Shown in pieces: positions 24,866 through 32,175 of a stretch of DNA of 64,000 nucleotides. The stretch lies in the NCBI RefSeq assembly GCF_018831085.1, contig NZ_JAGPNM010000010.1:61527-125526 (forward strand). Direction: 5' to 3'. Origin of the DNA: Rheinheimera oceanensis (lineage in GTDB: Bacteria > Pseudomonadota > Gammaproteobacteria > Enterobacterales > Alteromonadaceae). The position numbers and the translations under genes are program-made. The first letter of the stretch is position 1; each line of letters opens with the position of its first letter. Below the pieces are notes generated by a model. It saw nothing but the letters and a program-made list of their open reading frames with translations, had not been told where the DNA came from and ran no database searches.

Positions 24866-27136
24866 CTACCATTGCCATTGCACACCGGCGCCAATGACTC
24901 TGGGTGCACCAAGGATCGCCACCGGCTCATCAGGCCAACGGTACTGCTGATAACCTTTATCAAACAGGTTATTGATAAACAGATAAGCTGACCAGTTGGT
25001 TTGGTCATAACTTAGCCGGGTATTAAACAGTGTTCTGGATGACAGCCATAACGTACTGTCGCGTGGGCCGGTACTGACTTTACTGCGAAAGTTACCGTTG
25101 ACATTAAGTGCCCAGTTATCCGCCAGATACCAGTTTATCCCTGCGGCTGCGGTATGACGCGGTGCGTAAGCAAAAGGCTGTCCGGAAAAGTTGTTGATAA
25201 TAGCGTCTGCTATAGTATCAAACTCGTCGTATTGCGTTTTTGAATAGGCATAAGAGCCATACCAGTCGAGCTGGTTATTCAGCCGCTGGCGCAGCTCGAA
25301 CTCTGCGCCATACAAATGTGACTTACCGGCATTAACGGTGTGGCTGTCGAAGTTATTAATACCAAAATTGGCTATAACCTGCTTATCTGTCCAGTCGATG
25401 TAGTACAGGTTACTGTTAATAGTCAGGTTTTGCCTGGGCCAGTTACTGCGCCAGGCCAGTTCATAGTTAGTGGTGTATTCCGGTTCATAAGCAAATACTT
25501 CGCCGCGGGCAATATTGTAAGAACTGCCACCCGAGCGGTAGCCGCGCTGTACCGTAAATGCCATTGATTGCTCTGGGTGATAAGACCAGCGCACGCCCAG
25601 CTTAGGCAAGAATGCAGTAAAGTCGCGGCTGCTGGCCGGTGCATTGCTGCTGGCGTCATCTACCATCGCCAATACAGCAGCGTTAATACCAGTGAATATT
25701 GTATGCAATGCCGATCCCGGCTGGCCGTAGTTAGCCGGATCTGGCAGTGTGCCGGCAAATACAGCCGTGGTATCTGACTGATAATCATATTGTTCTTTAT
25801 CCAGCCGGGCTCCGGCAAGCAGGGCCCATTGCGCCGATAACTGATACTCACCATCAAAAAACACTGCCAGATTTTCAGATTGGGTTGGGGCTTTACTCTG
25901 GTAGTCTACCGGGATCAGCGGCAGTTCACTGGCATATAGCGCAGCCAGTTGTGCTGCGGTAGTGCTGTCCAGGCCATTACCCTGCAATACTGCTCTGATT
26001 GTTCCTACCGGAGTAATGACATTGCTAAGGGTGGTAGTCAGGGTATCGTTTTCCCGCTTCGACCAGTAGCCGCCAACCAACCCCTGCAGTTTATCGCCGC
26101 TATAATGCAGCCGCAGCTCCTGAGACAGTGTATCGTGCAGCCCGCTGATATTACCGAAAGAGATATTTTGCTCTGTTTGATCGGTATCATAAGTACGGTT
26201 TACGTCAGAGCGGCTTTTAGCAGTAACAGCAGACAATGCCCACTGCCCGTCGAGCTGGTAGTCGAGCTCCAGCGTGGTGATATCCGTTACGATATCGGTA
26301 CTGCCTTTGGCGTCTGATCTGTTGATACGGTCATCATAATAATTGCCAGCGCTAATATCGCTGTAGACATACATATAGGGGCCGTCGCGGTCATCGCGCA
26401 TATGGCTTAATCTGGCGGTAAACCCCGGCAAGGCTGATGGTGTCCACAATAACTTAATACGCCCCTGCAGGGAGTCAACCGCATCTTCCGGCTCGTTACG
26501 GGTAACATTATGTACAAAGCCATCAAAATCCCGTTTTTCCAGTGCTACTCTAAAGGCCAGTTCATCCTTTATTAACGGGCCGCCACCGGCAACCGCGATG
26601 CGCCGATCTGAAGGATCAGACCACTGCACTCTGGCTTTACCGGTCCAGTCCATTGTTGGCTCTGCTGAACGCATAATAATGGCGCCGGCCAGTGCATTCT
26701 CGCCCTGAATGGTAGACTGCGGGCCACGCATAACCTCTACCTGAGCAATATCCCATAAATCAGTCGGGCCGGAATCGCTGATCTGGCTGGACAATGCGGC
26801 GCCGTCCAGATAAATAGTTGCCAGTGGGTTAGAGGCTCCGGCTTCGTCTGCTATACCGCGGATAGTAAAACCCCGGCTGCCATACATGGCAGAAACGTTG
26901 GCGGTGCGGTTCAAGATATCGTCCAGGTTTTGCAGGTTTTCCTGTTCAATTCTCAATGCGGTGGTTACAGCAACACTACTGGAAGTGTCCTGCAGCGAAC
27001 GAGCGGTTTTTTCGCCACGTACAGTAATGGTTTCAATCTGGCTTTCTTGCAGGGGCTGCTGAGCCTGTGTGGCTAATGGCAGGCATAGGCAGGCCATTAA
27101 AGCAGAAAGGTTAAAGCGTTTAGTTGGTACTGACAT
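24866..27136 (-). CDS. TonB-dependent siderophore-type receptor
   Basis: A 756-residue outer-membrane receptor: signal peptide ending ATQAQQ, TonB box-like ETITVRGEKTARSL, plug domain (NVSAMYGSRGFTIRGIAD, VEVMRGPQSTIQGENALAGAI) and a beta-barrel ending in GAGVQWQW. The last aromatic residue is the usual barrel assembly signal. The Fur-box-like sequence just upstream and the DUF3325/DUF3649/PepSY genes behind it point to ferric siderophore uptake; the actual ligand is not predictable. Confidence 0.9.
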   Translation of the reverse strand: MSVPTKRFNLSALMACLCLPLATQAQQPLQESQIETITVRGEKTARSLQDTSSSVAVTTALRIEQENLQNLDDILNRTANVSAMYGSRGFTIRGIADEAGASNPLATIYLDGAALSSQISDSGPTDLWDIAQVEVMRGPQSTIQGENALAGAIIMRSAEPTMDWTGKARVQWSDPSDRRIAVAGGGPLIKDELAFRVALEKRDFDGFVHNVTRNEPEDAVDSLQGRIKLLWTPSALPGFTARLSHMRDDRDGPYMYVYSDISAGNYYDDRINRSDAKGSTDIVTDITTLELDYQLDGQWALSAVTAKSRSDVNRTYDTDQTEQNISFGNISGLHDTLSQELRLHYSGDKLQGLVGGYWSKRENDTLTTTLSNVITPVGTIRAVLQGNGLDSTTAAQLAALYASELPLIPVDYQSKAPTQSENLAVFFDGEYQLSAQWALLAGARLDKEQYDYQSDTTAVFAGTLPDPANYGQPGSALHTIFTGINAAVLAMVDDASSNAPASSRDFTAFLPKLGVRWSYHPEQSMAFTVQRGYRSGGSSYNIARGEVFAYEPEYTTNYELAWRSNWPRQNLTINSNLYYIDWTDKQVIANFGINNFDSHTVNAGKSHLYGAEFELRQRLNNQLDWYGSYAYSKTQYDEFDTIADAIINNFSGQPFAYAPRHTAAAGINWYLADNWALNVNGNFRSKVSTGPRDSTLWLSSRTLFNTRLSYDQTNWSAYLFINNLFDKGYQQYRWPDEPVAILGAPRVIGAGVQWQW

Positions 27137-27183
27137 TTAATTTCCACGCGCTGGTAAGCCGGTTTGTTTTATAAAGGCTAACG

Positions 27184-27202
27184 CTAATGATAATAAATCT
27201 CA
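27184..27202. promoter_or_regulatory. Fur-box-like site
   Basis: CTAATGATAATAAATCTCA, 48 bases before the receptor start, matches much of the Fur consensus GATAATGATAATCATTATC, mainly in the left half. It supports iron control of the receptor operon. Confidence 0.5.
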
Positions 27203-27320
27203 ATAACAATTTGTTGCTGCGGGCTAAATTTGTTGCCTTAAACACGCCTGGTAGTATTTATACGGGCGATTATTGTGTGGCAGTGGTTAAATAAATGGGC
27301 ATGTCAGTATGCCCACTTTG

Positions 27321-27707
27321 TTAATCGGCTATTTCTACTGCTGTCGGGTAAAGCTGGTATGCATCGGGTTCATCTTCGCCTTGTGGCCATAACCGCACAG
27401 TACCGGTGGCGTAAGCGGTTTTGCCTTTTGCGCTTAGCGGAAACACCATATCGCCATCACGCACTTTAATGCGGAACGGCCCCTGGTCACTGTTTGCGGT
27501 AAATTTCATCCAGCAGCCTTGTTTGCTGCATACCGAGTCTATTTTACCGCTGAGCGTAACCACTTTATCCTGATAGCTTGCAGGCTGTACCAGTAATTGT
27601 TCAACCGGTATTGCTGCTGTTTTATCAACTGCGGCACCAAATAGTGTGGCGGCCTGAGCAGTAAATATCAGGCCGGCAATAGTCACTGCCAATAGTGTTT
27701 TTAACAT
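27321..27707 (-). CDS. DUF4920 family periplasmic protein
   Basis: A 128-residue protein with signal peptide MLKTLLAVTIAGLIFTAQA and an OB-like domain: VTLSGKIDSVCSKQGCWMKF (near 50-70), then IRVKDGD-type strand and AYATGTVRLW. The CxxxxGCWM motif is the mark of DUF4920. Some members are near metal- or redox-related genes; function is unknown. It stands alone, with a 332-base upstream gap shared with the porin gene. Apart from the two promoter regions, that gap (27708-28039) shows only A+T-rich sequence. Confidence 0.85.
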   Translation of the reverse strand: MLKTLLAVTIAGLIFTAQAATLFGAAVDKTAAIPVEQLLVQPASYQDKVVTLSGKIDSVCSKQGCWMKFTANSDQGPFRIKVRDGDMVFPLSAKGKTAYATGTVRLWPQGEDEPDAYQLYPTAVEIAD

Positions 27708-28039
27708 AGTTATTCTCCCTGTCAGATGCCGTATTCTGGCGCAATAGTGTAAAAAAGCAAATGTAGCGAGCTGGGGTAATGTTGAGGTTTATATTATGTA
27801 TGTTGAACTGCGGGCTGATGGTTTGTTACCAGCGGAACAATAACGGCATAATTTTTTGCACTGCGCCTTTTTGCTTTTACCGCCTTAATCGTAATGAGTT
27901 TGGTTGGTTTATTTATGATAATGCTTAAAAAGTAAACATTTGGTTTGTTTTTTTGAATTTAATTTGTGTTTTTATTTTACATTTTTATTTCCCGCCGTTA
28001 GTATGCGCGCCGCAATTACCAACTTAGGGAATAAAAACA

Positions 28040-28831
28040 ATGACGTTAAAGTATGTATTACCTGTTATCGCACTGGCCGCTTCTGCAACTGTAGCTGCAG
28101 AAGAGTATCAGTTATTCACAGGAGTGAATGCTGATCATATTCGTGTAAGCGGTAATAACGAAACTAACTGGGGTTTAAACGGTACTTATTTCTTCGATAA
28201 AAAAGTCACCTTAGGCCCGTTAGATCAGTTTGAATACATTAACAAAGTAACTAACGTTTCTGCATCTTTTAGCCGTGTATTTGACACTAACGTCTGGGGT
28301 GTCGGCGGTGAATATTTTGCTGAAAACGGACTGGTGGTTTCTGCCGCACACAGCCGCGCCAGCGGTGACTATATCAACGAAATTGGCTTGGGTTACCTGG
28401 TGTCAGATAACTTTATTGTGCGTGCCCGTGCAGTGAAACCAGAAGATGAAAGCACCGCTTACCTGTTCTCTGCCAGCTACAACTACCAACTGCAGGGTAA
28501 CGACTATGTTGGTTTTACTGCCAGCGTAGACGACGAGTTTGATTATTTCAGCTTAAGCAGCAAGTACTTTGCCAGCCTGAACGAAGGCCGTTACATTGCA
28601 GTAGGCGTAGCCCTGGCCGACAACGACGGCAGCTCAAGCTGGGCAGCTGAAGCCGATTACTACTTCAGCAAAATGACTTCAGTTGGCCTGTCTTATGACA
28701 AAGCTGACAACTACGGCCTGAGTGCCAAGCACTTCTTTAACGCCAACTGGGCGTTAGAAGCGCGTTTTGCCAGCAACACTGACACCTCAGCACTTAAAAT
28801 CTACAGCTTAGGCGTTACCGGCCAGTTCTAA
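28040..28831 (+). CDS. Putative outer-membrane porin
   Basis: A 263-residue protein with signal peptide MTLKYVLPVIALAASATVAA. The mature part alternates polar and hydrophobic residues in a barrel pattern with many aromatic girdle positions and ends in LGVTGQF, the C-terminal Phe typical of outer-membrane barrels. It fits the 'putative porin' family of Shewanella and relatives. Codon use and A+T-rich upstream sequence suggest high expression, and a strong terminator follows. Substrate unknown. Confidence 0.8.
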   Translation: MTLKYVLPVIALAASATVAAEEYQLFTGVNADHIRVSGNNETNWGLNGTYFFDKKVTLGPLDQFEYINKVTNVSASFSRVFDTNVWGVGGEYFAENGLVVSAAHSRASGDYINEIGLGYLVSDNFIVRARAVKPEDESTAYLFSASYNYQLQGNDYVGFTASVDDEFDYFSLSSKYFASLNEGRYIAVGVALADNDGSSSWAAEADYYFSKMTSVGLSYDKADNYGLSAKHFFNANWALEARFASNTDTSALKIYSLGVTGQF

Positions 28832-28860
28832 TTTCCTCTGGTAGTTACACTAGTGTTTTT

Positions 28861-28888
28861 GGGGCAACAGTTGTTGCCCCTTTTTTTA
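28861..28888 (+). terminator. Porin terminator
   Basis: GGGGCAACAG/TTGTTGCCCC stem (28861-28880) with perfect eight-base core pairing and a T7 tail. Confidence 0.9.
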
Positions 28889-28952
28889 TTGGCTTTTTGT
28901 TATTTCTGCACATTTAGGCTATTATTTGTGCATAAATAACAGTGGGGGGGCT

Positions 28953-29324
28953 ATGAGCGCATTATTACAGCCGGTTAGCCGTGCCGATGAAGTGCTGGCT
29001 AAGGCAGTACTGAATGCTGCTGAACAGCTGGGGCTGAAGCAGGCGGAGCTGGCAGCGGTATTGGGTATACACCGTACAGCGGTCAGCCGGTTAAAGTACA
29101 ACCTGTCGCTGGAGCCGGAGTCAAAACAGGGCGAACTGGCTTTATTACTTATTCGTGTTGCCCGTGCAGTATATGCCCTTACCGGTGGCGATACCGATTG
29201 GATAAAGCACTTTATGCACTCGCCTAATCAGCTTACCGGCGGGGTGCCGGCACAGCAGGTGCAAAGTGTGCACGGCTTAATGCAGGTACTGTATGTGGTC
29301 GATGCTTTACGGGGCAAGCAGTGA
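28953..29324 (+). CDS. Xre/MbcA/ParS-type antitoxin
   Basis: A 123-residue protein with an HTH (LGLKQAELAAVLGIHRTAVSRL, about residues 32-53) followed by the MbcA/ParS toxin-binding domain (LIRVARAVYALTGGDTDWIKHFM). This is the antitoxin of Xre-RES modules; it represses its operon and blocks the toxin. ATG 28953 is chosen because it sits right after a G-rich ribosome site. The stop overlaps the toxin's GTG start by four bases. Confidence 0.9.
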   Translation: MSALLQPVSRADEVLAKAVLNAAEQLGLKQAELAAVLGIHRTAVSRLKYNLSLEPESKQGELALLLIRVARAVYALTGGDTDWIKHFMHSPNQLTGGVPAQQVQSVHGLMQVLYVVDALRGKQ

Positions 29325-30067
29325 TCTGGCAGGCTTGCAACGGTGAGCAGCATCTGACCCGTTTGTCCGGCCATCTGTTTCGTCTGGTAGCAAGCCAGGA
29401 GCAGGCAGCAACACTTAGCCTGGTAGATAACCTGCAGGAGCAAGTGTTACTGGAGCAACTGCTTGAAGGCACCAAACCCGTCGTGCCGCCCGCGGCCCGG
29501 CACTTACATTATCTGTTAAAAACACCGTTTCGTTACCCGCCATTAAAGTGGGGCTCACGCTTTGGCAGCATGCACGAGCCTGGCATTTTTTACGCTGGTT
29601 GTTCAGTCGCAGTAACCCTGGCGGAGTCTGCTTACTATCGGTTACTGTTCTGGCAGTCAATGCCTGCCCCGCCACCTAAACCAATACTACGAACTGCCCA
29701 TACCTTATTTAGTGCACCCTATCAGACCGACCGTGGTATAGCCTTGCACCAGCCTCCCTTTACATCGCATCAGGCCATGCTGACCAGTAAAACCGACTAC
29801 CAGCACACTCAACAGCTGGGTACTGCTATGCGTAATAGCGGCGTTGAAGCCTTTGAATATCAATCGGCCCGTGCTGCAGGTATTGAATATTGCGTTGGCC
29901 TGTTCACCCCCGCTGCTTTTATTACCAACCAGCCAGAGCAAAGCAGCCAGTGGTTATGCGAACTTAGCGCACAGCAGGTGGTATTTAAACAGCACGGCGA
30001 AACGCAGTTACATGCCTTTAGCGCAGAACAGTTTTGGGTTGAAGGTAAATTGCCGTTACCGGCGTGA
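29321..30067 (+). CDS. RES-domain NAD-degrading toxin
   Basis: A 248-residue RES protein. The RES core starts FRYPPLKWGSRFGSMHEP (active-site Arg) and includes FYAGCSVAVTLAESAYYR with the conserved Tyr and Glu, and a later Ser region near ALHQPP. Toxins of this class are NAD+ phosphorylases or hydrolases that deplete NAD and stop growth. About 60 residues precede the domain. GTG 29321 is the start, coupled to the antitoxin by the GTGA overlap. Confidence 0.88.
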   Translation: MIWQACNGEQHLTRLSGHLFRLVASQEQAATLSLVDNLQEQVLLEQLLEGTKPVVPPAARHLHYLLKTPFRYPPLKWGSRFGSMHEPGIFYAGCSVAVTLAESAYYRLLFWQSMPAPPPKPILRTAHTLFSAPYQTDRGIALHQPPFTSHQAMLTSKTDYQHTQQLGTAMRNSGVEAFEYQSARAAGIEYCVGLFTPAAFITNQPEQSSQWLCELSAQQVVFKQHGETQLHAFSAEQFWVEGKLPLPA

Positions 30068-30142
30068 TAAGCTGTGCAATAACGTGGTGAAATAAGCTAC
30101 GTTAGCAGACTGAATATGTAAAACGCATATAAGGAAAAAAGA

Positions 30143-30898
30143 GTGGCGGTATCACACTGGACCAGACAGCAAAGTTTAGTGGCATTTAGTTTGTATTGCC
30201 GCCTACCTTTTGGCCGCTTTCATGCTAGAAATCCAGAGATTATTCAGTACGCACATATAATCGGCCGCACACCTTCAGCACTGGCGATGAAGTTGTCCAA
30301 TATCGCCAGTTTAGATCCGGCCATCACGTCGACGGGCCGCTCGGGTTTAACCGGAGCTTCAGCTACGGATAAAGCTCTGTGGCAAGAAATGCAGCAAGAC
30401 TGGGCCGCTTTTGCTATTGCCATGGCGCAAGCCGAGCAGGAGATTTGTCCAGAGACTTTGCTAACCGCTGTTGACGACCCTTATAAGGTAAGTACCTCAA
30501 AAATCGCCGAAGTAAAAGTACGCATTGGCCAGCAATTTTTCCGCAACGCGGTATTAAGTGCTTACAACCAGCGTTGTTGTATTAGCGGTTTGGCTAATCC
30601 TAAATTATTAGTCGCCAGTCATATCGTGCCATGGAGCGCAGACGAACATAACCGACTAAATCCACATAACGGTTTAGCATTGTCGGCGTTACATGATAGA
30701 GCTTTTGACTTGGGTTTAATTACTGTAGATGAAGACTATCGGGTAGTCGTGTCTAACCAAGGCAGTGGCAAAGACGACCTGTTTTTTAATGTGGCAATTG
30801 CGAGTTTTCATGGCAAACCCATTGCTTTACCAGAAAAGTTTTACCCTGCAGCACAGTTTTTAGCCTTTCATCGCGAGCACATTTTTCAGCAAGCCTGA
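30143..30898 (+). CDS. HNH endonuclease
   Basis: A 251-residue protein with a C-terminal HNH nuclease fold: RNAVLSAYNQRCCISG (first zinc-loop-like region), ASHIVPWSADEHNRLNPHNGLALSALHD and FDLGLITVD, giving the HIVPW...N...H motif pattern of restriction-type HNH proteins. The N-terminal ~100 residues (RQQSLVAFSLYCRLPFGR...PSALAMKLSNIASLDP) match the usual lead of this family. GTG start with AAGGA upstream. No methylase is nearby, so a modification-dependent or solitary nuclease is likely. It follows the toxin-antitoxin pair. Confidence 0.82.
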   Translation: MAVSHWTRQQSLVAFSLYCRLPFGRFHARNPEIIQYAHIIGRTPSALAMKLSNIASLDPAITSTGRSGLTGASATDKALWQEMQQDWAAFAIAMAQAEQEICPETLLTAVDDPYKVSTSKIAEVKVRIGQQFFRNAVLSAYNQRCCISGLANPKLLVASHIVPWSADEHNRLNPHNGLALSALHDRAFDLGLITVDEDYRVVVSNQGSGKDDLFFNVAIASFHGKPIALPEKFYPAAQFLAFHREHIFQQA

Positions 30899-30907
30899 CA
30901 GCCGTTT

Positions 30908-30965
30908 TACACTTTTATGCGCATAAAAATGTAAAAAACCAACACTTTTCTGCGCATAAAAGTGT
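30908..30965. repeat. Tandem pair of near-perfect palindromes
   Basis: TACACTTTTATGCGCATAAA continuing to 30933 (26 bases) and ACACTTTTCTGCGCATAAAA continuing to 30965 (24 bases from 30942) are both palindromes around TGCGCA with one mismatched pair each. Centres are 33 bases apart, about three helix turns. They sit between the HNH gene end and the methyltransferase gene start, suggesting a double operator. Confidence 0.6.
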
Positions 30966-31014
30966 AGTTTTAAACAAATCTCAGTTAATACCTCAATGTA
31001 GAAGAAAATCTTGG

Positions 31015-31485
31015 ATGACTGCGATGAAGGCATTTGAACTTAAAATCCCGCCGCTTGTGTTAGTGGTGCTGTTTGCCTTAGCCATGTGGTTATTAGCGCA
31101 TCTGGTACCGTCTTTGGCGCTGCCACTCAGTTGGCGGCTGCTATTAGCCGGTATTTTTGCTATTACCGGTATAGCGGTAGCTCTGTCTGGCGTGTTGGTT
31201 TTTCGCCGCGCGAATACCACGGTAGACCCACGCGTGCCTCAGCAAACATCCAGTCTGGTCATTCGGGGTATTTACCGTTACAGCCGTAACCCCATGTATT
31301 TAGGATTTTTACTGCTACTGGCGGCATTGGCCTGTTACTTAATGAGCGCGGCAGCGCTGGTGTTGCTGCCGCTGTTTGTGCTGTATATGAATCGGTTTCA
31401 GATAGCACCGGAAGAACGCCACTTGCTGCATAAGTTTGGCACTGAGTATCAGGCCTACACCACGCAGGTAAGGCGCTGGTTGTAG
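31015..31485 (+). CDS. Isoprenylcysteine carboxyl methyltransferase-family membrane protein
   Basis: A 156-residue protein with four membrane segments and the ICMT/phospholipid methyltransferase core RGIYRYSRNPMYLGFLLLL (residues 83-101), followed by the EERHLLHKFGTEYQAY cofactor region. Bacterial members are small methyltransferase-like membrane enzymes with unknown substrates. It lies 50 bases downstream of the double palindrome, so it may be controlled there. Confidence 0.85.
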   Translation: MTAMKAFELKIPPLVLVVLFALAMWLLAHLVPSLALPLSWRLLLAGIFAITGIAVALSGVLVFRRANTTVDPRVPQQTSSLVIRGIYRYSRNPMYLGFLLLLAALACYLMSAAALVLLPLFVLYMNRFQIAPEERHLLHKFGTEYQAYTTQVRRWL

Positions 31486-31500
31486 AGCCATGTTTTAAGT

Positions 31501-31791
31501 TTAGTGATTGTGGCTTTGGGTTTTTAACGGCTTAATGGTCAACTCAAAGCCGCAGGCATGAGCATACTTTAGTAACGTAGACCAGCTGGGGTTAGCGTTG
31601 CCCCGTTCTAAACGGCTGATATTGCTTTTCTGAGTTTGCATTTTCTCCGCGACCTCCGCCTGGGTAAGCCCAGCCTGAGTGCGCATAGACAGTAGCTGGT
31701 CAATAAAGGAAAATTCACTTTCCAGTAGTTCATACTCAGCTTTAACTTCCGGGTTGGCTAAAGCGCGTTGCTTAAACTTTTGCAGACTCAT
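31501..31791 (-). CDS. HigA-type antitoxin (Xre family)
   Basis: A 96-residue antitoxin with an HTH domain (MRTQAGLTQAEVAEKMQTQ, then NISRLERGNANPSWSTLLKYA) near residues 35-75. It follows the RelE/HigB-type toxin gene with a four-base ATGA overlap, in the toxin-first order typical of HigBA. It neutralises the toxin and represses the operon. Confidence 0.9.
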   Translation of the reverse strand: MSLQKFKQRALANPEVKAEYELLESEFSFIDQLLSMRTQAGLTQAEVAEKMQTQKSNISRLERGNANPSWSTLLKYAHACGFELTIKPLKTQSHNH

Positions 31792-32111
31792 AATTTTTGC
31801 ACCTCTTGTTGTCGCTGCCGGGCCAGTTCAAGATCCGCCTTTGGCGTTTTCTGCGACTTTTTGATAAAGGCATGTAATACGTATATGTGTTTACCCTGCA
31901 AATAACAGAATAATCCACGGCCAATACCTTCCTGTGCTTTGGCCCTGATCTCGAATAAACCACCACCCATAGCATCAGTATGCGGCGGGCCTAAATTTGC
32001 GCCATGCTGCTCCATCAGTTCAAGCAACTTAAGCATTCTTGCCTGGATCTTCGGTGGCATGGCCAGAATTTGTTCATCTACTCCTTTGTAAAAGTCTATC
32101 TTCCAGTTCAT
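31788..32111 (-). CDS. RelE/HigB-type toxin
   Basis: A 107-residue toxin of the phage-derived Gp49-like/HigB family: FYKGVDEQILAMPPKIQARML, then GGGLFEIRAKAQEGIGRGLF and YVLHAFIKKSQKTPKADLELA. The RGLF..YVLHAFIKKSQKTP segment is the family hallmark and holds the RNase active region. It is expected to cleave mRNA on ribosomes. Antitoxin follows directly. Confidence 0.92.
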   Translation of the reverse strand: MNWKIDFYKGVDEQILAMPPKIQARMLKLLELMEQHGANLGPPHTDAMGGGLFEIRAKAQEGIGRGLFCYLQGKHIYVLHAFIKKSQKTPKADLELARQRQQEVQKL

Positions 32112-32175
32112 AGATGACTCATTGGTTGCTTTATATGATAACTCTCTGCCGTCATGTTGTCGAATTATGGCTCTA

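Noticed and set aside
30143..30898. HNH gene as part of a Septu or retron HNH effector
   Set aside because: No ATPase or RT partner lies next to it; it stands alone after a toxin-antitoxin pair.
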